Positions 20,050 to 27,961 of a DNA stretch of 64,000 nucleotides are shown here, piece after piece; position 1 is the first letter of the stretch; the number at the start of each line of letters is the position of its first letter. Below the pieces are notes generated by a model. It had not been told where the DNA came from and ran no database searches. It saw nothing but the letters and a program-made list of their open reading frames with translations. Position numbers and translations under genes: made by a program. The stretch is from CAZBBB01 sp964490005 (lineage in GTDB: Bacteria; Planctomycetota; B15-G4). The stretch is taken from assembly GCA_964490005.1 (NCBI GenBank), contig CAZBBB010000005.1, positions 9,606 to 73,605 on the forward strand, read 5' to 3'.

Positions 20050-20535
20050 ATGAGGCACCCACGCGGATTCACGCTCGTCGAACTGCTCGTCGTCGTCGCG
20101 GTTCTCGTCCTGCTCGCCGGCATCGTGCTGCCGACCGCGACGGTCGGCGACGATCGCCGTCTCGACACGGCGCAACTCGCGATCCAGGACGCCCTCGATC
20201 ACGCGCGCTCCCGCGCCTACCACGAGGGGGTCCCGTACGGCGTCCGGTTCAACACTTCCGGGCAGTGGTTCGCCGTCGTGAACGAGGTCGGCGTGCCCGT
20301 CGACGACCCCCTGAGCCATTCCGACTACCTGGTGCGGATGAAGGATCCGGGCCAGCCGCAGGGGGTCACGTTGACCTATGCGCAATTCGGCATCAGGCCG
20401 CTGGCGGCCTTTGACGAAAAGGGGGTGCTGCAGCAGGGCGGGCAGATCCGCCTGACCTGCGGCAGCTCAGAGCGCTGGCTGGCACTCAACACGGCTTCGC
20501 CCGCGCTCTACGAGATTCCGGTCGTCACCCCGTAG
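20050..20535 (+). CDS. GspH-like pseudopilin (cluster A)
   Basis: 161 residues. Textbook prepilin N-terminus: MRHPRG then FTLVELLVVVAVLVLLAGI, Glu at +5. The body (AIQDALDHARSRAYHEGVPYGVRFN) fits the GspH/FimT family, where a short helix is followed by a beta-rich head. Paralogue of the gene at 49550-50068 (both have a RSRAYHEGV / RSSRSTHGV-like segment after the helix). Begins 5 nt after the GspK-like gene. Confidence 0.88.
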   Translation: MRHPRGFTLVELLVVVAVLVLLAGIVLPTATVGDDRRLDTAQLAIQDALDHARSRAYHEGVPYGVRFNTSGQWFAVVNEVGVPVDDPLSHSDYLVRMKDPGQPQGVTLTYAQFGIRPLAAFDEKGVLQQGGQIRLTCGSSERWLALNTASPALYEIPVVTP

Positions 20536-20565
20536 TCCGTTCCAGCGCAGCCCAGGAGGAGCACC

Positions 20566-21930
20566 GTGAAGCGACACAAGGCCGGGCCCATTGGCCTCGT
20601 CATCGGCGACGAGACGATCCGTGCCGCCCAGGAACTCGACGGCAGACTGATCGAGGCGTCCGTCGAGATCGGCGAGAACCTCAAGAAGGCGCTGCGCCAG
20701 GTCATGGCCGCGGTGCCGTTCGTCGGGCGCGACGTCGTCGTCGGCATCGAAGGCCGCGCGCTGCTGATCGAGTCGTTCGTCCTGCCGCCCTCGAGCGCGA
20801 AGGACGCGCGCAAGTACTGCACCGACCGGCTCAAGGGCGACCCGCTGTTCGACAGCGAGAAGGCCGTGCTCGGCGTCGCGGTCGAGGCGGCCGTCTCGAC
20901 GGAGGGCGGCAACGCCCTCGCGATCATGGTCGCGCTGAACCGCGAACGTCTCGGCGAACTCATGAAGGCTTGTCGCGACGCGGAGCTCGTCGTCCAGGCC
21001 GTCGAGGCCGCCGCGCCGGCGTCGTGGCGCGCCTGGCCGTCGCAGGGCCTCGAAGTACGCCTCGTGCGCTCCTCGGGGCAGGACGCGATCCTGGCGGGCC
21101 GCGACGGCAAGCTGCTCTTCTGTCGCATCGTCGACGCGCCGGTCGAGGGGAGCGACCTCAAGGCCACGCTTTCGCGCGCCGCCTCCTTGGCCGGCGGCGA
21201 GGCCTTCGAGTCGCTCAAGGCCTGCGGTCTCGACGAGGCGGAACGCGAGGCCCTCGCGTCCGCGATCGACCTGCGCGTCGAGGCGCCGCCGACGCCCGTC
21301 GCGGACGCCTCGGCCTCGGGACTCGCGAGGCCCGGTCCCGTACTCGCCGACTTCACGCCCCCCGAGGAGCGGGTGCTGCGCCAGAAGCGCCACGTGCGCA
21401 AGGTCAGCGTCGCGATGGCCGCCGCGTGCGGCGTGCTCGTGCTGGTCACGGGCCTGCTCGGCACGCATGAGCTGACGAGCCTCAAGGACGAGCGCACGGC
21501 GCTCGACCAGCGCAAGCAGAACATTCTGGCCGACAAGACCCAGCTCGAGCAGGTCAATGCGCTGCTCGCCCGCGAGGAGGGCAACGAGAGCGTCATCCTC
21601 CAGGCGCGACCGGGCCACCGGATGTCCTCGCTGCTGGCCCTCGTCACGGTGAAGGCCGGCGACGGCGTCTCGTTCGAGACGATGAAGATCGACGACGTCG
21701 AGCTGGCCGCGGAGAGCGGCGAGGACGCCGCCGCGCCGCGCCGGCGGGCGCTCGACATGCGACTCAACGGCCTGGCGCGCAGCGCCCTGGCCGTCCGTCA
21801 GTTCGCCGACGCGCTCCTCGCGTCGGGAGCGTTCGCCGACGTGCGCGTCGAGGCGAGCGAACGCGTTCTCCTCGGGGTGGGCGCCGAGGGTGAGCGCTTC
21901 CGGATCTTCGCCCGGGCGGAGACCCACTGA
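20566..21930 (+). CDS. PilM-PilN fusion, GspL-like inner-membrane platform protein
   Basis: 454 residues. GTG start with a strong ribosome binding site AGGAGGA ending 5 nt upstream. Residues 1-280 resemble the actin-like cytoplasmic PilM/GspL domain (PIGLVIGDETIRAAQELDG, then VVVGIEGRALLIESFVLP). One transmembrane helix (about 281-303) is followed by a coiled coil and a PilN-like ferredoxin-fold region to the C-terminus. The single-chain layout is that of type II secretion GspL more than of type IV pili, where PilM and PilN are separate. It should link the secretion ATPase to the periplasmic GspM/GspC-like proteins encoded next. Confidence 0.82.
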   Translation: MKRHKAGPIGLVIGDETIRAAQELDGRLIEASVEIGENLKKALRQVMAAVPFVGRDVVVGIEGRALLIESFVLPPSSAKDARKYCTDRLKGDPLFDSEKAVLGVAVEAAVSTEGGNALAIMVALNRERLGELMKACRDAELVVQAVEAAAPASWRAWPSQGLEVRLVRSSGQDAILAGRDGKLLFCRIVDAPVEGSDLKATLSRAASLAGGEAFESLKACGLDEAEREALASAIDLRVEAPPTPVADASASGLARPGPVLADFTPPEERVLRQKRHVRKVSVAMAAACGVLVLVTGLLGTHELTSLKDERTALDQRKQNILADKTQLEQVNALLAREEGNESVILQARPGHRMSSLLALVTVKAGDGVSFETMKIDDVELAAESGEDAAAPRRRALDMRLNGLARSALAVRQFADALLASGAFADVRVEASERVLLGVGAEGERFRIFARAETH

Positions 21931-22448
21931 TGAAGCCTGCTGCCAAGATCTCGATGACCGCGGTGGCGCTGCTGATGGCCTCCGCCGGCGTGCTCTATCC
22001 CCTGCACGGCTCGATCTCCGAGGCCGGCGGCACGGTCGCCTCGCTCTCGTCCGAGATCGAGCGCGACGCGAACCTGCACGAGATGCTCACGGCGGCGCGC
22101 GAGCGCCTGGCCGCCGTGCAGGAGCGCCTGCGCAACACGTCCACGCGCCTGTGCCGCAACACGCCGGAAGCGGAGCACGAGTTCGAGACGAGCATCCTCG
22201 AACTCGTCGACCTGACCGGGTTGCAGAGCGTGCGCATGGACCGCCGCCCTGAAGCGCAGATCGGCAAGCACTCCGGAATGCTGATCGACCTCGTCGTCGA
22301 TGGCGACGGCCTGCAGCTGTTCGACTTCCTGCGCCAGCTCGAGGACAAGCCGCTGGTGACGCGCGTGCTCATGTTGAGCGTCGAGCCCGGCCAGGACACG
22401 CGTCGCGTGACGATCCAGGTGGCCGTGATGAAGGAGCAGAAGTCGTGA
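21930..22448 (+). CDS. GspM/PilO-like inner-membrane protein
   Basis: 172 residues; the ATG overlaps the stop of the GspL-like gene. One N-terminal transmembrane helix (about 8-26), a coiled-coil stretch (SEIERDANLHEMLTAARERL) and a periplasmic ferredoxin-like domain (DLVVDGDGLQLFDFLRQLED), the PilO/GspM order. The partner is expected to be the preceding protein. Identified by architecture and position because sequence conservation in this family is low. Confidence 0.78.
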   Translation: MKPAAKISMTAVALLMASAGVLYPLHGSISEAGGTVASLSSEIERDANLHEMLTAARERLAAVQERLRNTSTRLCRNTPEAEHEFETSILELVDLTGLQSVRMDRRPEAQIGKHSGMLIDLVVDGDGLQLFDFLRQLEDKPLVTRVLMLSVEPGQDTRRVTIQVAVMKEQKS

Positions 22449-23020
22449 ACCCTCCCGCCCGCAAGCCCGTCGCCCCGCCCTCGCCCGCGAAGCAGAAGCG
22501 CCAGCTCGTGCTGCTCTCGGCGCTGAGCGTCGTCTTCGTCGGCATCCTCTACGTCCAGTTCACGGGTTCGGAGGAGGTCTACGAGCTGGCCGCCCTGACC
22601 GACGTGTCGCTGACGGCGGAGTTCTCGTCGCCCGAGGTCGCCTCGTCGGACGCCCCCGTGCCGGCCGCGACCGCGCCCGGCGCGCTGGACAACCCCGTCC
22701 TGTACGTGCCGTTCGCCCAGGACACGCTGCCGCGCAACCCGTTCCAGAACTTCTGGGCGGCCCCCGGCGAGAACCGCGTCATCGGCAGCGAGCTGCCGCC
22801 GCCGGCCGTGACGCTGCAGCTCACGATGCCGTCGAGCGCCCGCCCGGTCGCCGTGATCGACGGGGTGGTCCACTTCATCGGCGATGCCGTCGAGGGCTGG
22901 ACGATCGCCGAGATCCGCGAACGGTCCGTCCTGCTGCGCTCCGACTCCAACGCGACGGTCGTGCTCAGCATGCCGACGCTGCCCGTCGGTCGCAGCCTGC
23001 CGGCCCCCGGATCGAACTGA
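22445..23020 (+). CDS. GspC/PilP-like periplasmic connector
   Basis: 191 residues from a GTG overlapping the previous stop (GTGA). A basic Pro-rich cytoplasmic tail precedes one transmembrane helix (about 23-41). A linker with LPRNPFQNFW and a small beta domain (LQLTMPSSARPVAVIDGVVHFIGDA-type strands ending SVLLRSDSNATVVLSM) follows, as in the homology region of GspC and in PilP, which contact the secretin. It ends the upstream half of cluster A; the sigma-28-like site B follows. Confidence 0.75.
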   Translation: MNPPARKPVAPPSPAKQKRQLVLLSALSVVFVGILYVQFTGSEEVYELAALTDVSLTAEFSSPEVASSDAPVPAATAPGALDNPVLYVPFAQDTLPRNPFQNFWAAPGENRVIGSELPPPAVTLQLTMPSSARPVAVIDGVVHFIGDAVEGWTIAEIRERSVLLRSDSNATVVLSMPTLPVGRSLPAPGSN

Positions 23021-23039
23021 CCCCCGCTCCTTTCGTCCC

Positions 23040-23067
23040 TCAAGCCTTCGAAGGCCGGCCGCCGATA
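23040..23067 (+). promoter_or_regulatory. Sigma-28-like promoter, site B (secretin-STAS-gspE-gspF)
   Basis: TCAAG (23040-23044), 16 nt, GCCGATA (23061-23067). The -10 half matches the FliA consensus exactly; this is the best of the eight sites. Predicted start near 23075, 28 nt before the secretin ATG. Confidence 0.75.
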
Positions 23068-23102
23068 GGCGTTGCCGTCCTGCACCTCCAGGATCTCCGC
23101 CG

Positions 23103-24782
23103 ATGAACCGTGCCCTGACGACGACCTTCGCGCTCCTGCTCGCGACGACCCCGCTGCTCGCGCAGCCCGCCGCTCCCGAGGCCGTCCCGGCCCAGGCCGG
23201 CGGACTGATCACGTTGAACGTCCAGCAGACGCCGCTGGGCAGCGTGCTCGAATCGATCGCCGTGTCGCAGCGCGTGAACATCGTCGCCAACGTCGACACG
23301 GCCGTTCCGGTGACCGCCAACTTCTGGGACGCGACGCTCGAGCAGGCCCTGGACTGGGTGCTCACGCCGCTCGGCCTCTCGTGGGTCTACGACGGCCAGG
23401 TGTACACCGTCATGGCGGCGGCGGACGCCGCGACGCTGCAGGCGCCGCTGGTCCACCACGTCTTCCGCCCGAACTACATCAGCGCGGCGGAACTCGAGCG
23501 CTTCCTGACGCAGTTCCTCTCGCCGCGCGGGCGCATCGTGATGAGCGACGCGCCGGGCGCGGGCATTCCGTCCACCGGCGACGAGGCCGGCGGCATGACG
23601 TCCACGCTGCCCGAGACGCTGGTCGTGATCGACACGCAGGACACGATCGAGCGCATGGCGGGCGTCGTCGGGGAACTCGACGAGCAGCCGCGCCAGGTCC
23701 TCGTCGAGGCCACGATCCTCGAGGTGCGCCTCGACGAGTCGAGTCGCTTCGGGGTGGACTTCGCGCTGCTGGACGGCGCGGGCCTGAGCTCCTTCGAGAG
23801 CCTCGCCGCGCCCGGCTCGGTCTACTCCGCGCCGACGCTCGCGGCGCCGGGCGATCCGATCGGCGGCCTGACGTCGCCGACCTCCGGCGCCCCGTTCCTC
23901 ACGCCGTCCGGCACGACCTCGATCGGCCAGTCCGGCTTCTCGGAGGGCCCGGGCAGCACGGGCATGCGCATCGGCTACGTGGGCGACAACGCCGCGATCT
24001 TCATCGATGCCCTGCAGACGGTGGCCGACACCAACGTGCTGGCGAACACCAAGGTGCTCGCGCTCAACAAGATGCGCGGCGAGCTGATCATCGGCGGCCG
24101 GCTGGGCTACTTCGGCGGCACGACCGTCAGCGACGGCATCAGCCAGCAGACCGTCGAGTTCCTGGAGATCGGCACGCAACTGCGCTTCCGGCCCTACATC
24201 GGCAACGACGGCTACGTGCGCCTCGAGATCCATCCGCAGCGCAGCAGCGGCGTCGTGGACCCGGTGACGGGCCTGCCGGCCGAGTCGACCTCCGAAGTCA
24301 CGACGAACGTCATGGTGCGCGACGGCGAGACCGTCGTGATCGGCGGCCTGATCGAGACCCGCGACGTCAACTCCACGTCCCGCGTGCCGTTCCTCGGCTA
24401 CCTGCCGCTCGTGGGCTGGCTGTTCTCGAGCGAGAACATCGAGGTCGAGCGGACCGAGATCGTCGTGCTCCTCACGCCGCGCATCCTCGAGAACGGGGCG
24501 CGCTCCGAGCCGGGCGAACGGCTGCTCGCCGACCACGAGGTGGGTACGCAGGCCTTCCGCCGGAACTACGGCGACCTGGCGCGCGTCGAGCACGCGCGCC
24601 GCGTCCTGGACGAAGCCCGGGCCGCGATGGAGGCCGGGCGCCTGAGCGAGGCGCGCGCTCTCGGCGACCGCAGCCTGCTGCTCGACCCGCTGGCCGACGG
24701 CGCGCTCGCGTTCTCCGCTGAACTCGACGCCCGCATCGCGGGCCAGACGGCGGACGGTGTCAACTCCGGTTTGGATGGATAG
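23103..24782 (+). CDS. Outer-membrane secretin, GspD/PilQ family
   Basis: 559 residues. Signal peptide ends near LLAQPAA. An STN/N0-like domain (about 35-100, NVQQTPLGSVLESIAVSQRVN) is followed by a single N1-like domain and then the secretin core: VLVEATILEVRLDE, NTKVLALNKMRGELIIGG, VMVRDGETVVIGGLIETRD, VPFLGYLPLVGWLFSS and a closing EIVVLLTPRIL. It is shorter than usual GspD, with fewer N modules. The last 80 residues form a helical, TPR-like tail (ARRVLDEARAAMEAGRLSEA) instead of an S-domain. It forms the outer-membrane ring of the system. Confidence 0.93.
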   Translation: MNRALTTTFALLLATTPLLAQPAAPEAVPAQAGGLITLNVQQTPLGSVLESIAVSQRVNIVANVDTAVPVTANFWDATLEQALDWVLTPLGLSWVYDGQVYTVMAAADAATLQAPLVHHVFRPNYISAAELERFLTQFLSPRGRIVMSDAPGAGIPSTGDEAGGMTSTLPETLVVIDTQDTIERMAGVVGELDEQPRQVLVEATILEVRLDESSRFGVDFALLDGAGLSSFESLAAPGSVYSAPTLAAPGDPIGGLTSPTSGAPFLTPSGTTSIGQSGFSEGPGSTGMRIGYVGDNAAIFIDALQTVADTNVLANTKVLALNKMRGELIIGGRLGYFGGTTVSDGISQQTVEFLEIGTQLRFRPYIGNDGYVRLEIHPQRSSGVVDPVTGLPAESTSEVTTNVMVRDGETVVIGGLIETRDVNSTSRVPFLGYLPLVGWLFSSENIEVERTEIVVLLTPRILENGARSEPGERLLADHEVGTQAFRRNYGDLARVEHARRVLDEARAAMEAGRLSEARALGDRSLLLDPLADGALAFSAELDARIAGQTADGVNSGLDG

Positions 24783-24791
24783 GGACATCCC

Positions 24792-25118
24792 ATGATCCAG
24801 AGGGTGGAGGCGGGACGAGACCTGAGCCAGGGCGCGATGGCGGACCTCGGCGCGACCCTGTCCGAGCAGATTGGACGCGGCGTGACGGCGATCCAGATGA
24901 ATGCCTCGCGCGTGCTCGAATTCGACAGCATGGCCCTCGAGGCCCTCGTCGAGTTCGACCAGCTGGCCAAGTCGCGCGGACTCATGTTCATGCTGGCGAA
25001 TCCGTCCGACCTGCTCATGCAGGCGCTGGAGATCACCGGCCTCGCCGACCGGCTCGAGATCGAGCGCGATGCGGCCGAGACGGTCGCGGGCGCCCCCGGC
25101 GCCGAGGGAGCGGTCTGA
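24792..25118 (+). CDS. STAS-domain protein (anti-anti-sigma-like)
   Basis: 108 residues. The fold order of the SpoIIAA/RsbV family is visible: an N-terminal beta region, AIQMNASRVLEFDSMALEAL (strand, loop with the site equivalent to DSSG, helix), FMLANPSDLLMQALEITGL and a short acidic tail. The canonical DSSG phosphorylation loop reads DSMA, keeping one Ser, so regulation by a kinase anti-sigma factor is possible but unproven. It lies 9 nt after the secretin and overlaps the ATPase start (TGATG), so it is co-translated with secretion machinery. It could be a structural partner of the ATPase instead of a sigma regulator. Confidence 0.75.
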   Translation: MIQRVEAGRDLSQGAMADLGATLSEQIGRGVTAIQMNASRVLEFDSMALEALVEFDQLAKSRGLMFMLANPSDLLMQALEITGLADRLEIERDAAETVAGAPGAEGAV

Positions 25119-26791
25119 TGCCGATCGTGGGCCTGGAACTCCGCACCCTCGCCGACACGCTCCGGCGCGAGTCGCTCGTGCCGCCCGAGGATCTCGAGCG
25201 CGGCATCAAGTCGCCGCCGGTACCCGCCAACGAGCGGCTCGACGACCGGCTCGTCCGGCTCGGCATCGCCGACGACGAGACGCTCATGCGCGCCCTCGCC
25301 GCCCAGAACGGGCTGCGCTACGTGCGCCTCACGCCCGGCCTCGGCGACCCGGCGCTCGGCAGCCTGCTCGACAAGGACTGGTCGCGCAGCCACGGCGTGT
25401 TGCCGCTCTACCGCATCCACGGCGAGCTGACGGTCGCGGTGGCCGACCCGACCGACGTCTTCACGCTCGACGCGCTGCGACGCCTGACGAACCTGAAGTT
25501 GCGTCTGGTCGTGGCGCACCCCGAGGCGATCGCGCGCGGTTCGTCGGCCGCGCCCGCCGGCCAGGACGGCTTCGCCATCGACGACATCATCGAGGGCATG
25601 GGCGAGCAGGACATCCAGGTCGTCGAGGAGGCCAGCGAGGACGTCGACAACATCGAGCAGGTGGCCGGCCTCTCGCCGGTCGTGCGGCTCGTCAACATCA
25701 TCATCGCCAAGGCCATTCGCGAAGGCGCGTCCGACATCCACATCGAGCCCGGCGAGAACATCCTGCGCGTGCGCTACCGCATCGACGGCATGCTGCGCGA
25801 GTCGCTGCGCCCGCCGTGGAAGATGACGCCGGCGCTGGTCTCGCGCGTCAAGATCATGAGCGGCCTCGACATCGCCGAGCGGCGCGCGCCTCAGGACGGG
25901 CGCATGCAGGTGATGCTCGACGGCCGCGCCGTCGACCTGCGTGTCTCGACGCTGCCGACGTACTTCGGCGAGAAGGTCGTGATCCGCATCCTCGACCGCA
26001 CCGCGATGAAGGGCGACCTGACCTGCCTGGGCCTCTCGCCGCGCATCCTCAAGGGGCTCGACGAGCTGGTGAAGCGGCCCAAGACGACCACGCTGTACTC
26101 GTGCCTCGCGACGATCAACTCGGTCGACGTGAACATCTGCACGGTCGAGAACCCGACCGAGTACAGCCTGGCCATGGTGAACCAGGTGCAGGTCAACGAG
26201 CGCGCCAACCTGACGTTCGCGGCCGCCCTGCGCTCGCTGCTGCGGCAGGACCCCGACATCATCATGGTCGGCGAGATCCGCGACCACGAGACGGCGCAGA
26301 TCGCGATCGAGGCGGCGCTCACGGGCCACCTCGTCTTCTCGACGCTGCACACGAACGACGCCATCGCCGCCGTGCCCCGTCTCGTGAACATGGGGATCGA
26401 GGGCTACCTGCTCTCGGCCGCGATGAACGGCGTGCTGGCGCAGCGCCTGGTGCGCAAGATCTGCAAGTCCTGCAAGGTCTCGGTCAAGCCCGACGAGCGC
26501 CTGCGGGCGCTGTTCGGGGCCTACGGCATCGAGGTGCGGGACACGGCGCGCGGCGAGGGCTGCGCGCACTGCGGGCAGACGGGCTATTCGGGCCGCGCCG
26601 GCATCTACGAGCTGTTCGTCATCGACGACAAGCTGCGCGACATCATCAGCAAGGACCCGTCGCTCTCCGCGCTGCGGCGCGAGGCGCGCAGCCAGGGCCA
26701 TCTCGATCTCGCGCATGACGGCATGTGCAAGGTCGCCGAGGGCCTCACGACCCTCGAAGAAGTCTCCCGCGTCGCGGAAATCCACTCATGA
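25118..26791 (+). CDS. GspE/PilB-type secretion ATPase lacking its Walker A segment
   Basis: 557 residues. An N-terminal MshEN/N1E-like domain (about 1-145) is followed by the N2E region (SDIHIEPGENILRVRYRIDG). In the C-terminal ATPase domain the Walker B/His-box block DPDIIMVGEIRDHETAQIAI to TGHLVFSTLHTND (about 378-413) and the zinc-type Cys pairs (CKSC near 449, CAHC near 484) are intact. The segment that normally ends in GPTGSGK is missing: residue 321 (Pro of KRP) is followed directly by KTTTLYSCL. About 13 residues appear to be lost in frame at nucleotide 26080/26081. The Asp box also reads VENP instead of VEDP. As read, the protein should not bind ATP normally. Confidence 0.9.
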   Translation: MPIVGLELRTLADTLRRESLVPPEDLERGIKSPPVPANERLDDRLVRLGIADDETLMRALAAQNGLRYVRLTPGLGDPALGSLLDKDWSRSHGVLPLYRIHGELTVAVADPTDVFTLDALRRLTNLKLRLVVAHPEAIARGSSAAPAGQDGFAIDDIIEGMGEQDIQVVEEASEDVDNIEQVAGLSPVVRLVNIIIAKAIREGASDIHIEPGENILRVRYRIDGMLRESLRPPWKMTPALVSRVKIMSGLDIAERRAPQDGRMQVMLDGRAVDLRVSTLPTYFGEKVVIRILDRTAMKGDLTCLGLSPRILKGLDELVKRPKTTTLYSCLATINSVDVNICTVENPTEYSLAMVNQVQVNERANLTFAAALRSLLRQDPDIIMVGEIRDHETAQIAIEAALTGHLVFSTLHTNDAIAAVPRLVNMGIEGYLLSAAMNGVLAQRLVRKICKSCKVSVKPDERLRALFGAYGIEVRDTARGEGCAHCGQTGYSGRAGIYELFVIDDKLRDIISKDPSLSALRREARSQGHLDLAHDGMCKVAEGLTTLEEVSRVAEIHS

Positions 26792-27924
26792 GCGTCACGT
26801 TCGACGAAGTTCGCGGCGAAGGCGGGGCCCCGCAGGCCGGTCTCGTCGAAGCCCTCAAGGCGCGTCTCGACCTGACGGTCAAGCGCATGCAGATTCCGCC
26901 CGAGCGCGTGCTCGATCTGGTGACCCAGCTCTCGATCATGTTCGACTCGGGCCTGAACCTCTCGGGCGCGCTCGAGGTGCTCGAGAAGCAGGCCGGCACG
27001 CCGCACATGACGGCCTTCGTCTCGGCCATCCGCAAGGACGTCGAGGACGGCCGCCCGCTGTCCAAGGCGATGGAGCGGCACTCGTGGGCCTTCTCGGCCG
27101 CCGCGCTCGCGCTCGTGCGTGCCGGCGAGATGACCGGCGACCTGGGCGGCATGCTCGCCAAGGTGGCTGACTTCATGGAGCGCGACATCGGCACGCGCAA
27201 GAAGGTCAAGGGCGCGCTGGCCTACCCGGCCTTCATGTTCGTGATGGCCGTGGCCGTCGTCGTGTTCCTGCTGGTGAACGTGTTCCCGAAGTTCGCCGTG
27301 CTGTTCGAGAACGCGCCCAACAAGCTGCCCGGGCCGACGCGCTTCTTCCTCTCGCTGTCGGACTTCATGACGGCCAACGGCATGTGGCTGCTGCCGGCCT
27401 CGGTGATCGGCGTCGCGGGCATCATCTTCGGCGTGCGCAGCCGGCGCGGGCGCGAGATCTTCGACCCGCTGTTCCTGCGCCTGCCGGCCTTCGGCCCGCT
27501 GATCAAGGCGGTCAGCGTCTCGCGCGCCTTTCACGTCCTGGGCGTGATGCTCAACGCCGGCCTGAACGTGCTCGAGGCCCTGCAGCTCGCGGCCGCGGTC
27601 TCGGGCAACCTCGAATACGTGCGCCTCTGGGAGCAGGCCAAGAAGGACGTCGAGGACGGCGGCGACATCTCGGCCTCGCTCATGGACAGCCCGCTCGTGC
27701 CGCCCACGGAGACCGCGCTCATCTCACTCGGCGAGCGCGCCGGAACCCTGCCCGCGGTGCTCGAGAAGATCACGCATCACCACGAGAAGAAGGTCGAGGT
27801 CGCCATCAAGGCCTTCGTCGGCGTCATCGAGCCGGCCATGACGATCATCATGGGCGCCGTCGTGGCCCTGATCGTGTCGAGCCTGATCATGCCGATGTTC
27901 GCCCTGAGCTCCGTGATGCACTGA
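26788..27924 (+). CDS. GspF/PilC-like inner-membrane platform protein
   Basis: 378 residues; the ATG overlaps the ATPase stop (ATGA). Two tandem T2SSF domains are visible: cytoplasmic QLSIMFDSGLNLSGALEVLE near 50 with LVRAGEMTGDLGGML, then VMLNAGLNVLEALQLAA near 255 with LISLGERAGTLPAVL. Transmembrane helices lie near 155-175, 205-225 and at the C-terminus (AMTIIMGAVVALIVSSLIMP). It is the polytopic base on which pseudopilins assemble. Last gene of cluster A. Confidence 0.93.
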   Translation: MSVTFDEVRGEGGAPQAGLVEALKARLDLTVKRMQIPPERVLDLVTQLSIMFDSGLNLSGALEVLEKQAGTPHMTAFVSAIRKDVEDGRPLSKAMERHSWAFSAAALALVRAGEMTGDLGGMLAKVADFMERDIGTRKKVKGALAYPAFMFVMAVAVVVFLLVNVFPKFAVLFENAPNKLPGPTRFFLSLSDFMTANGMWLLPASVIGVAGIIFGVRSRRGREIFDPLFLRLPAFGPLIKAVSVSRAFHVLGVMLNAGLNVLEALQLAAAVSGNLEYVRLWEQAKKDVEDGGDISASLMDSPLVPPTETALISLGERAGTLPAVLEKITHHHEKKVEVAIKAFVGVIEPAMTIIMGAVVALIVSSLIMPMFALSSVMH

Positions 27925-27949
27925 GATCCGTCGCGGGGGCGCGCCCGGC

Positions 27950-27955
27950 TACAAT
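27950..27955 (+). promoter_or_regulatory. -10 box of a probable leaderless promoter for argE
   Basis: TACAAT (5 of 6 consensus bases), 6 nt before the GTG start at 27962. No convincing -35 hexamer. Confidence 0.5.
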
Positions 27956-27961
27956 CGGCGC

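Noticed and set aside
26042..26100. A frameshift as the explanation for the missing P-loop in the secretion ATPase
   Set aside because: The reading frame is continuous and family-like on both sides of the junction, and neither alternative frame supplies a GxxGxGK sequence. The segment is absent, not shifted.
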